Shown in pieces: positions 7,678 to 14,029 of a DNA stretch of 18,625 nt (position 1 is its first letter; each line of letters starts with the position of its first letter). Location of the stretch: contig CALCTW010000001.1 in NCBI GenBank assembly GCA_937907055.1, positions 1 to 18,625 on the forward strand, read 5' to 3'. This DNA comes from an uncultured Clostridia bacterium (lineage in GTDB: Bacteria; Bacillota; Clostridia; Christensenellales; Aristaeellaceae). The notes beneath the pieces were generated by a model. It was not told the DNA's origin, ran no database searches, and saw only the letters and a program-made list of their open reading frames with translations. The translations under genes were made by a program, and so were the position numbers.

Positions 7678-8997
7678 TCAAATCCTCCTTATGTTGATAA
7701 GTTCTTTGGCATTACGGAAAGAAGCAACCAGCCAACGGCGTGCCGGACATACATAGGCACAGCTTCCGCACAGCATACAATCCATCAGATGCGCATCCTT
7801 CGCGCCCTTCAGATCGTTCCGGTCACAGAGATTCTTCAGTCGGAAGGGATCCAAACCCATGGGGCACGCCTGTACGCATTTGCCGCAGCGAATGCAGGCA
7901 GTTTCCTGAAGCGATTTCGCCTGCTGATATTCGACCGCCACAATACCGCCGCATCCCTTTGTGGTAGCAACCGTATCATTGGGCGCGCACATACCTGTCA
8001 TTGTACCGCCGGAGATAATCTTACCTACATAGTCGCTGTAACCGCCGCAGGCGCCGATGGCATCCTGATAGACGGTACCGATACGCAGCCGCAGGTTGTC
8101 CGGCTCACGCACACAGCCGGTGATCGTAACAATACGTTCTACGACCGGTTTGCCGCGAATCACAGCATCCGCGATCGCGGCAGCGGTAGAAACATTGATG
8201 ACCGCGACATGCACATCCATCGGTAGTTTTCCGGAAGGCACCTCTCTGCCTGTGACCGCGCGGATCAACTGTTTTTCACCGCCCTGCGGATATTTCGCGC
8301 GCAGGATCGCGACCTTCACACCATCGCGTCCATACGCGGCCTTACTGACCACTTCGATCGCGTCCATCTTGTTATCTTCGATCGCGATGATGCCCTGCTT
8401 TACGTTCAGAGCACGCATGACCGCGCGCAGACCATCCACGATACGGATCGGTTCCTCCAGCATCAGACGATGATCGGCTGTAAGGTAGGTTTCGCATTCC
8501 GCGCCGTTGACGATGATGGTGTCGATCGTTTTTCCTTCCGGGATCGAAAGCTTCACATGGGTCGGGAAGCACGCGCCGCCCATACCGCAGATACCGGCGT
8601 CACGAATCGCGGGAATGATCAGTTCCGGATCACAATGCTCCACATTGCCCAGACCATTCAGTTCCACCCAGTTATCGTTGAAATCGTTATTGATCGTAAC
8701 ACAGGTACTCGGCGCTTTGCCGAGCATCTGCCTGGGACCGACTTCGGTCACAATACCGCTCACAGAGGCATGAACAGGGATCCCGCGGGGACCGTTCGCT
8801 TCGCCGATAATTTGTCCCACAAGCACTTTGTCACCTTTTTTTACACAGGGGATGCTCGGCGCGCCGAGATGCTGATCCATAGCAATGCATACGGTATCGG
8901 ATACAAATTCACGGATAGGCTTTTTCTTTGTTTCATTCTTGCCCGCACCCGTGGAATGCAGCGGATGGATGCCGCCCTTGAATGTATATTTCCTCAT
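7678..8997 (-). CDS. rnfC: Rnf electron transport complex subunit RnfC (NADH-binding)
   Basis: Peripheral subunit that exchanges electrons with NAD+/NADH through FMN and iron-sulfur clusters. The 439-residue length is usual for Clostridia. Visible blocks: FKGGIHP at the start, a Rossmann-like flavin/NADH region GICGMGGACFPTHVKL (135-150) and VNGAECETYLTADHRLM (163-179), PQGGEKQLI (237-245), and two 4Fe-4S motifs, C368-x2-C371-x2-C374-x3-C378-P and C407-x2-C410-x2-C413-x3-C417-P. Its ATG overlaps the rnfG stop (ATGA). In most described operons rnfC comes first; here it is second to rnfG. Confidence 0.97.
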   Translation of the reverse strand: MRKYTFKGGIHPLHSTGAGKNETKKKPIREFVSDTVCIAMDQHLGAPSIPCVKKGDKVLVGQIIGEANGPRGIPVHASVSGIVTEVGPRQMLGKAPSTCVTINNDFNDNWVELNGLGNVEHCDPELIIPAIRDAGICGMGGACFPTHVKLSIPEGKTIDTIIVNGAECETYLTADHRLMLEEPIRIVDGLRAVMRALNVKQGIIAIEDNKMDAIEVVSKAAYGRDGVKVAILRAKYPQGGEKQLIRAVTGREVPSGKLPMDVHVAVINVSTAAAIADAVIRGKPVVERIVTITGCVREPDNLRLRIGTVYQDAIGACGGYSDYVGKIISGGTMTGMCAPNDTVATTKGCGGIVAVEYQQAKSLQETACIRCGKCVQACPMGLDPFRLKNLCDRNDLKGAKDAHLMDCMLCGSCAYVCPARRWLVASFRNAKELINIRRI

Positions 8998-9743
8998 TCG
9001 CCAACACCCTCTTTCTGCTCTGCTGTTTCAGTACCTGCAACCGCGTTATCTGCCTGCTTCTCCTGATCGATCAGCTGACAGATCACCGCGCAAAGTTTAT
9101 TGATACCGCCATTTTGCGGATCCGTACCGGAAACATTGCCGGTCACGATCGCGTTGGAGGTTTTTGTCGCGGAGGTGATCGCGTCGATATCATTCATATC
9201 GCTCACACCCACGGCACCGCTCTTCACGATCTCGTATTGCTTTGACGCGTCCTTATTCTCTTCAGTCAGGAACTGATCCAGAAACTCGTTGTGTTCACTC
9301 TCAGTAGCGGTGCCTTTTGCTTTCGCGCCCAGGCCGGCCGTTTCAGAGAAATCGCTTCCGCCGACAGAGATTCCGGTCATCCTTTTATCAAGGTCAAGTC
9401 CTGCCGTAACGACGATCTTTCCGCCGAAGCCGGTCACAGTGATCTCACCCACATAACCAACCGTCTTTTCGTCTGCATCAAGCCCTCGCCATACACAGTC
9501 AACCCCTTCGATCCCTTCTACCGGTTCGAAGGAAGCAGCCTGAGGAAGCATCGCCCTTCTTGTATTCTGCGCGGTCTCCTCAGTGAGTTTTGCAATGATC
9601 GGATTCGTGACCCCATTGACGATACCAAGGCAAAGCGCGGCAATGATACAGATGGCGCCAAGAACGATCCACGCGCTGTCCTTCTTTGCTTTTGCGCGGT
9701 TCTGCTTCGCGTTCTCGGATGAAACCGCATTGTTTTTACTCAT
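8994..9743 (-). CDS. rnfG: Rnf electron transport complex subunit RnfG (covalent FMN protein)
   Basis: Membrane-anchored, extracytoplasmic FMN-binding subunit of Rnf. The 249-residue protein has a basic N-terminus and one membrane segment (about 24-46). An FMN-binding domain follows, with SETAGLGAK (133-141) and the flavinylation motif DAITSATKTSNA (187-198), Thr193 being the expected FMN acceptor. A polar Glu/Ala-rich tail of about 25 residues ends it. Its ATG shares four bases with the stop of the upstream FAD synthetase, and its own stop overlaps the rnfC start, so it is coupled on both sides. Its place before rnfC is unusual: the familiar order is C-D-G-E-A-B. Confidence 0.94.
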   Translation of the reverse strand: MSKNNAVSSENAKQNRAKAKKDSAWIVLGAICIIAALCLGIVNGVTNPIIAKLTEETAQNTRRAMLPQAASFEPVEGIEGVDCVWRGLDADEKTVGYVGEITVTGFGGKIVVTAGLDLDKRMTGISVGGSDFSETAGLGAKAKGTATESEHNEFLDQFLTEENKDASKQYEIVKSGAVGVSDMNDIDAITSATKTSNAIVTGNVSGTDPQNGGINKLCAVICQLIDQEKQADNAVAGTETAEQKEGVGE

Positions 9744-10327
9744 ACTCCCATACTCCCCCGTTTAGAATATTGATGTCCAAGCATCTGCTCTGCTTTTGCC
9801 AAATCTCCGTTTTTCAGACAATTGCGAATCTCGCTCGAGGATATTCTTGTGCCCTGCGAATCCATAACAGGCGGGATCAATACCAGCCGGATGTTATACT
9901 CGTCACAGAGCATTTTCATCTTCACAGTATCCGTATCCCCCTTGTTGCCGAACCTGTGATCCTGTCCGGCAACAATCACGCGGGGTGAAAATGTCTTCAG
10001 CAATATCTCTTCAAAGAAAAATCTGCCCGACATTTTCATGATCTCCTGATCAAAACGGCTGTAGATCACTTCATCCGCGCCGTATTCCCGGAGCAGTTTT
10101 TCCTTTTCCCTGTTATCTGTCAGCAAGCATACCTTTTTTCCCGTGATCACCTCATAGGGCGATACCTCGTACGTATGCACAAAGACCTTCAAATGCTCTT
10201 GATCCGCGATCTCTCTGGCTGCACGGATCAGAGCCTGGTGTCCCAGATGGATCCCGTCAAAGTAGCCCAGACATAGAACACACGGCTCCCGGTATTGCTA
10301 TATCACATCAACCTGTTTCTGAATCAT
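9740..10327 (-). CDS. ribF: Single-domain FAD synthetase (RibF N-terminal domain), with in-frame TAG at codon 10
   Basis: FMN adenylyltransferase, making FAD from FMN and ATP. From ATG 10327, preceded by GGGAG 4 nt away, the frame runs nine codons to TAG (10300-10298) and then continues open for 185 codons. After the TAG come VLCLGYFDGIHLGHQ, the nucleotidyltransferase motif, then VIAGQDHRFGNKGDTD and ISSSEIRNCLKNGDLAKAEQMLGHQY, all standard for the RibF adenylyltransferase domain. The protein stops just after that domain, so the riboflavin kinase domain of ordinary RibF (about 310 residues) is absent. The stop overlaps rnfG (ATGA). Between the TAG and the conserved strand there is no ATG, GTG or TTG; the first such codon is TTG at 10192, which would delete the active-site motif. 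It may be a nonsense mutant, a readthrough gene, a CTG-started gene or a sequence error. Confidence 0.8.
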
Positions 10328-10411
10328 TTTTCTCCCGGCACGATTGCTTATCATAACCTTATAACGTAACAGGTTACATAAACAACTTACAATTTCAGAG
10401 GTCAATAATAA

Positions 10412-10430
10412 ACTTTGCCTGATGCAAAGT
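10412..10430 (-). repeat. Perfect inverted repeat at the predicted 5' end of the ribF-rnf transcript
   Basis: ACTTTGC, five bases, GCAAAGT: a 7-bp perfect stem directly at the predicted transcription start (about 10431). It could be an operator, a stabilising 5' hairpin, or a weak attenuator, since TTTATTATT follows. A second short palindrome, GTAAC-2 nt-GTTAC, lies at 10366-10377 in the same leader of about 100 nt. No known riboswitch pattern is visible. Confidence 0.5.
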
Positions 10431-10437
10431 CATAATT

Positions 10438-10466
10438 TTTATAACACTTTTACAATGCGTCGTCAA
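10438..10466 (-). promoter_or_regulatory. Promoter of the ribF-rnfGCDEAB operon
   Basis: On the minus strand TTGACG (10461-10466, 5/6) is followed after exactly 17 nt by TATAAA (10438-10443, 5/6). The predicted start is near 10431 and the leader about 100 nt long. It lies between the pgcA terminator and the FAD synthetase gene, so it would serve the whole seven-gene operon. Confidence 0.75.
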
Positions 10467-10529
10467 TCCTTTTTGTGTATTTTCAAAGTACTTCTACCAT
10501 ATATGGTGCATCATGGCATCAACATAAAG

Positions 10530-10559
10530 AAAAGGAGCAGATCGTTTTCTGCTCCTTTT
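10530..10559 (-). terminator. Intrinsic terminator after phosphoglucomutase
   Basis: A perfect 12-bp stem: AAAAGGAGCAGA pairs with TCTGCTCCTTTT around a six-base loop, with TTTTCTTTA running out of the stem on the minus strand. It begins 27 nt after the stop of the mutase gene. The A/T ends would also let it work in the plus direction. The rest of the gap to the FAD synthetase holds the promoter and leader described separately. Confidence 0.88.
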
Positions 10560-10586
10560 ACGCTTTTGATCGTTTATTATCCGGCC

Positions 10587-12293
10587 TTACAGGCTGTCGA
10601 TCATCGGACGGACAGCCGCCTTAAACTGCTTAAGTTTTTCAACAGCCATCGGATCTGTATCGGCAGACACAGCATAATACAGTTTCAATTTCGGTTCGGT
10701 GCCGCTCGGACGCGCGACAAGTGTAGCTTCTTTGCCAAAGCGGAACTTGAGTACGTTGGAGGTCGGTAGCGTGATCGGTGTTACTTCACCTGTCACAACA
10801 TCCACAGAAGTCTTCTGAAGATAATCCTCCACTCTGGTCAGCACAAGTCCCATGATACTCTTCGGAGGATCCTTGCGCAGGCATTCCATGATGCGTTTCA
10901 TTTCCTTCATGCCGTTTTCGCCGCGGAATGTAATGCTCTCAAGTCCCTGCTCATAAGCGCCGAAACGCTTCTGCACATCACGAAGCGCGTCCGCCAGAGA
11001 AAGCCCTCTCGCCTTCCAGTCAGCTGTCATACGGCAGATGAGCAACGCGGCGTTAACACCGTCCTTGTCGCGCACTTCCGTACCGGAAAGATAACCATAG
11101 CTTTCTTCAAAGCCAAGCAGGTAACGCTCCGGATGTCCTTCCTTTTCAAGAAGTCCGATCTGTTCTCCGATATACTTGAATCCGGTCAGCACATCCCGGA
11201 GTTCGATCCCGTAATGGGCCGCGATCCCTTCAGCCTGTTCAGTCGTAACGATCGTTTTGACCATCACGGGGTCCTTCGGCATCGTACAGGTCTCAATACG
11301 ATTCTTGCAAACATAATCCATCAGCAGAACACCGATCTCATTGCCCGTCATCAGACGCAGCTCACCGTGATCCCATACAGCCGTACCTACGCGATCACAA
11401 TCCGGGTCTGTGGCCAGCAGCAGATCAGCACCGGTCTCCTTCATCTTCTGGATACCAAGTTCCAGCGCTTCACGGATCTCAGGATTTGGATAAGGACAAG
11501 TGGGGAAAGCCGGATCCGGCATTTCCTGTTCCTTGACGATGGTCACGTTGTTAAATCCGGCACGGCGCAGGGCTTCCTGAACAGGTACACGACCGGTACC
11601 GTTCAGCGGCGTATATACGATCGAAAGCGCGGCAGCCTTCTCTTCAGAGCCGGGCGCGAGCTTCGCGATCATCTGCTGATAACTTTCGATGCACTCATCA
11701 CCGATATATTCGATCTTACCGCTCCTGACCAGTTCATCAAGCGGCGCAATCGTAATACCGTCAAAGATATCAACAAGATTGATGCATTCCTCGATCGCGT
11801 GCGCGGCCTCGTCCGTGATCTGGCATCCGTCCGGACCATATACCTTATAACCGTTATAGACAGCCGGATTATGAGAAGCCGTAATCATGATACCGCCGCT
11901 GCAGTTGAAATAACGGGTCGCGTAGGAAAGCATGGGCGTCGGTTCAAGAACCGGGTACATATATACCTTGACTCCGTTGGCCGCGAGGATCGCGGCCGCG
12001 TGATCGGCAAAGATATCCGAATTCTTTCTGTTATCATGAGAGATCGCAACAGAAGGCTGTTCAAAAGCCTGCTTCAGGTAATCAGCCAGACCCTGCGTCG
12101 CTTTGCCGACCGTATAGATGTTCATGCGATTCGCGCCTGCGCCGATCTCACCTCGGAGGCCGCCGGTTCCGAACGTAAGCTCACAGTAAAAACGGTCATT
12201 GATCTTCTCTTCATCGCCCTTGATGCTGAGTAATTCATCCTTCAGTTCTGCATCCGTACAGTTTTCAAGCCAACTCTCGTAACCCTTGATCAT
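10587..12293 (-). CDS. pgcA: Phosphoglucomutase / phosphomannomutase (alpha-D-phosphohexomutase)
   Basis: Interconverts hexose 1- and 6-phosphates, feeding glycogen, cell-wall sugar and nucleotide-sugar synthesis in the cytosol. From ATG 12293 the protein has 568 residues, matching the PgcA type of Firmicutes. Motifs: FGTGGLRGE near 41-49, the phosphoserine loop GIMITASHNP with Ser140, the metal loop DPDCDRVG (296-303), the sugar-binding loop GFEESYGYL (394-402) and the phosphate-binding RPSGTEPK (528-535). The start has AGGA at a suitable distance; ATG 12305 is an alternative four codons longer. The frame is open further upstream but runs into the preceding terminator, so that extension is not coding. 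Whether glucose or mannose is preferred cannot be read from sequence. It is a single-gene unit with a terminator; I see no strong promoter. Confidence 0.94.
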   Translation of the reverse strand: MIKGYESWLENCTDAELKDELLSIKGDEEKINDRFYCELTFGTGGLRGEIGAGANRMNIYTVGKATQGLADYLKQAFEQPSVAISHDNRKNSDIFADHAAAILAANGVKVYMYPVLEPTPMLSYATRYFNCSGGIMITASHNPAVYNGYKVYGPDGCQITDEAAHAIEECINLVDIFDGITIAPLDELVRSGKIEYIGDECIESYQQMIAKLAPGSEEKAAALSIVYTPLNGTGRVPVQEALRRAGFNNVTIVKEQEMPDPAFPTCPYPNPEIREALELGIQKMKETGADLLLATDPDCDRVGTAVWDHGELRLMTGNEIGVLLMDYVCKNRIETCTMPKDPVMVKTIVTTEQAEGIAAHYGIELRDVLTGFKYIGEQIGLLEKEGHPERYLLGFEESYGYLSGTEVRDKDGVNAALLICRMTADWKARGLSLADALRDVQKRFGAYEQGLESITFRGENGMKEMKRIMECLRKDPPKSIMGLVLTRVEDYLQKTSVDVVTGEVTPITLPTSNVLKFRFGKEATLVARPSGTEPKLKLYYAVSADTDPMAVEKLKQFKAAVRPMIDSL

Positions 12294-12348
12294 TTGCTTC
12301 CTCATTTCTGCCTGTTGCAATACGGGCTGATAATATATCAATAATAAA

Positions 12349-12376
12349 ATGAGGCGTGCTTTCCGGCACACCTCAT
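12349..12376 (-). terminator. Intrinsic terminator after the HPr-like gene
   Basis: On the minus strand ATGAGGTGTGC (12366-12376) pairs with GCACGCCTCAT (12349-12359), 11 pairs with one G-U wobble and a six-base loop, followed by TTTATTATT. It begins 11 nt after the HPr-like gene's stop and separates it from the mutase gene. Confidence 0.85.
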
Positions 12377-12387
12377 ATATGATGCTG

Positions 12388-12633
12388 TTATTCTTCGATG
12401 AAGCGTTCGATTCTGGAGATGAATTCCGGAACTTCTTCCTCGGGCATATCACCAGTATCGAGCACCATGTTATCACGGGCGGAATACATCATCGCGCAAA
12501 TACCCAGCGTGCTCTTGGGATCAATGCAGAACTTACCCGCTCCGCGAAGCAGGATCTCGCTGTCATAATCCTTGCAGATCTGGCTGAGATGCTCAGCTTC
12601 CTTCATCGATTCGACCTGAATCTTGATCAACAT
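12388..12633 (-). CDS. HPr-like protein lacking the phosphorylatable histidine
   Basis: An 81-residue protein with the pattern of the PTS phosphocarrier HPr. KDYDSEILLRGAGKF aligns with the HPr segment before the regulatory site, and DPKSTLGICAM (39-49) aligns with the KSIMG region around HPr Ser46, so Ser41 is kept. The IHARPA motif that carries the catalytic His15 of HPr is missing: the equivalent position reads Ser9-Met-Lys-Glu-Ala. His15 of this protein aligns elsewhere. It therefore cannot act as a normal phosphocarrier. A regulatory role like that of Bacillus Crh, which also lacks the histidine and keeps Ser46, is an inference. The ATG at 12633 was chosen over upstream starts because of its AAAGGAG site. 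It is a monocistronic unit with its own promoter and terminator. Confidence 0.82.
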   Translation of the reverse strand: MLIKIQVESMKEAEHLSQICKDYDSEILLRGAGKFCIDPKSTLGICAMMYSARDNMVLDTGDMPEEEVPEFISRIERFIEE

Positions 12634-12667
12634 AGTATCAACTCCTTTCGTGGTTTCCCACATACAC

Positions 12668-12696
12668 ATTGTATGATAAACAACTTTTGATTTCAA
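12668..12696 (-). promoter_or_regulatory. Promoter of the HPr-like gene
   Basis: On the minus strand TTGAAA (12691-12696, 5/6) is followed after exactly 17 nt by TACAAT (12668-12673, 5/6). The start would lie near 12661, leaving a short leader with AAAGGAG. The gap upstream to ddl (12697-12791) is AT-rich with a small hairpin, ACAATG-6 nt-CATTGT at 12709-12726, and no convincing ddl terminator. Confidence 0.75.
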
Positions 12697-12791
12697 GCCA
12701 TAATAACCTACAATGTTTTTTCATTGTTTTTGTTGAATATGTACAATATGGCATTGATACTTACATTGCCAATATGGTCTGCATTTTTACA

Positions 12792-14012
12792 TCAGCATTT
12801 GGTTCCACTCAGTTTAGCACCTTTCGCGCCCTTTGTACCGCCAAGATTGACGCCTTTCAGGATATCGGAAGAGAAGGCGAAGTTATTCTCATTCTTATCT
12901 TCCCAGGCGCGCACAGCGCTTTCTACCATCTTATCGATCAGGCCCTTGTAATCAAGTCCGGTCTCAGCCCAGAGGTAGAACGCCAGAGATCCGGGAATAG
13001 TATTGATCTCCGTGATGTAATACTCGCAGCTTTCACGGTCAAGCATATAGTCGATTCGTACCACGCCCTTGCAGTCCATGGAGCGGAAGATCTCGATCGA
13101 CAGTTCCTGAAGTTTCTTCGTCAATTCCTCTCCGATCGGGGCCGGAATAATACGCTTCAGGCTGGCCATACCCTTGCTGCCGCCATTACCGGCCAGGTAT
13201 TTCTCGCTGAAATCGAGGAAATCGCTGCCGGTATTGGGCATCTCGATCACAGATGCCTTCACATCGTCATCATAACCAAGCACAGAGCAATTCAGTTCAA
13301 TGGGCCTGTCCAACCCCTTTTCGATCAACACGCGGCGATCATAGGAGAAGGCCAGTTCCAGCGCTTCACGAAGTTTTTCACGGTTATCGGCACGGCTGAC
13401 ACCGATGGAAGAGCCAAGGCACGCGGGCTTCGTAAATACGGGATATCCGAGCGTTTCGATCTCACTGATCACCTTATCCGGCGCTGCTTTGTATTCGCTC
13501 CGTGTTTTTGCCACGGAAGGAAGCACAGGGAAACCCATCCCTCTGAAGAAGCACTTCATTGTGATCTTATCCATACCGACAGCGGACGGTGTGATACCGG
13601 TGGAGGTGTAAGGAATATTCGCCAGTTCCAGCAAACCCTGGATCGAACCATCTTCGCCGTGCAGTCCGTGAAGCACAAGCACAGCACAGTCGATCCTTGC
13701 GACGACCTCTTCCGTCAATCCTTTATTGAACAACCCGGTCGCGCGGGTATAGTGAAGCAGCGCGCCGCTTCCCGCGGTAAGATCAAGACGTACTTTCTGA
13801 ATGCCCTTGTCATATTCGTTAAAGGGTGTATAGGTTTTGATCTCCTTCAGCTTTTCGCCGGTGAACCATTCCCCCTTCTGGGAAATGTAGATCGGGATGA
13901 TATTATACTTTTTGCTGTCAGCTTCACGCATCATCTGCACAGCGCTGATCACAGAGACCTCATGCTCACAGGAACGGCTGCCGTAGATCACGCCAAGATT
14001 CTTCACTGCCAT
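12792..14012 (-). CDS. ddl: D-alanine--D-alanine ligase family protein
   Basis: ATP-grasp enzyme that joins two D-alanines for the peptidoglycan stem. Counting from ATG 14012 the protein has 406 residues, longer than the usual 300-370. Motifs: GVIYGSRSCEHEVSVISA (7-24), LHGLHGEDG (114-122), KPACLGSSIGVS (195-206), the omega-loop region FSEKYLAG (268-275), RIDYMLD (319-325) and the metal-binding E335-I-N337. The end of that motif reads INTIPGSLAFYLW rather than the NTxPGMT form of E. coli Ddl. The last 20 residues are rich in Gly, Lys and Thr and look unstructured. ATG 14012 is preferred to ATG 14018 because the GAGG site is only 2 nt from the latter. It follows the murF-like gene after about 17 nt in the same operon. 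D-Ala-D-Ala is the likeliest product, but D-Lac or D-Ser specificity cannot be excluded from sequence alone. Confidence 0.9.
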   Translation of the reverse strand: MAVKNLGVIYGSRSCEHEVSVISAVQMMREADSKKYNIIPIYISQKGEWFTGEKLKEIKTYTPFNEYDKGIQKVRLDLTAGSGALLHYTRATGLFNKGLTEEVVARIDCAVLVLHGLHGEDGSIQGLLELANIPYTSTGITPSAVGMDKITMKCFFRGMGFPVLPSVAKTRSEYKAAPDKVISEIETLGYPVFTKPACLGSSIGVSRADNREKLREALELAFSYDRRVLIEKGLDRPIELNCSVLGYDDDVKASVIEMPNTGSDFLDFSEKYLAGNGGSKGMASLKRIIPAPIGEELTKKLQELSIEIFRSMDCKGVVRIDYMLDRESCEYYITEINTIPGSLAFYLWAETGLDYKGLIDKMVESAVRAWEDKNENNFAFSSDILKGVNLGGTKGAKGAKLSGTKC

Positions 14013-14029
14013 AATCATTACCTCGCAAA

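Noticed and set aside
6237..7697. 486-codon plus-strand open frame opposite rnfE and rnfD
   Set aside because: A shadow frame created by the codon bias of the minus-strand genes; the product is low-complexity and matches no family.
8150..8420. Frequent GCGATC / GATCGCG words, reminiscent of a repeated palindrome
   Set aside because: They occur in coding DNA at Ile-Ala and Arg/Ala-Ile codons (ATC GCG, GCG ATC) and fit the local codon preference; no conserved spacing or flanks.
10366..10400. Rex-type redox operator near the rnf promoter
   Set aside because: The stretch TTGTTTATGTAAC only partly resembles TTGTTAA-4-TTAACAA and lacks the second half.
10328..10437. FMN riboswitch before the FAD synthetase/rnf operon
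   Set aside because: The conserved RFN-element blocks are not seen, and the leader of about 100 nt is AT-rich with only two short repeats.
12306..12476. Upstream extension of the phosphoglucomutase gene
   Set aside because: It would pass through the terminator and the end of the HPr-like gene, and the extra residues do not resemble the family N-terminus.
12697..12791. Possible ddl terminator in the gap before the HPr-like gene
   Set aside because: The hairpins seen there are short or bulged and none is followed by a T run on the minus strand.
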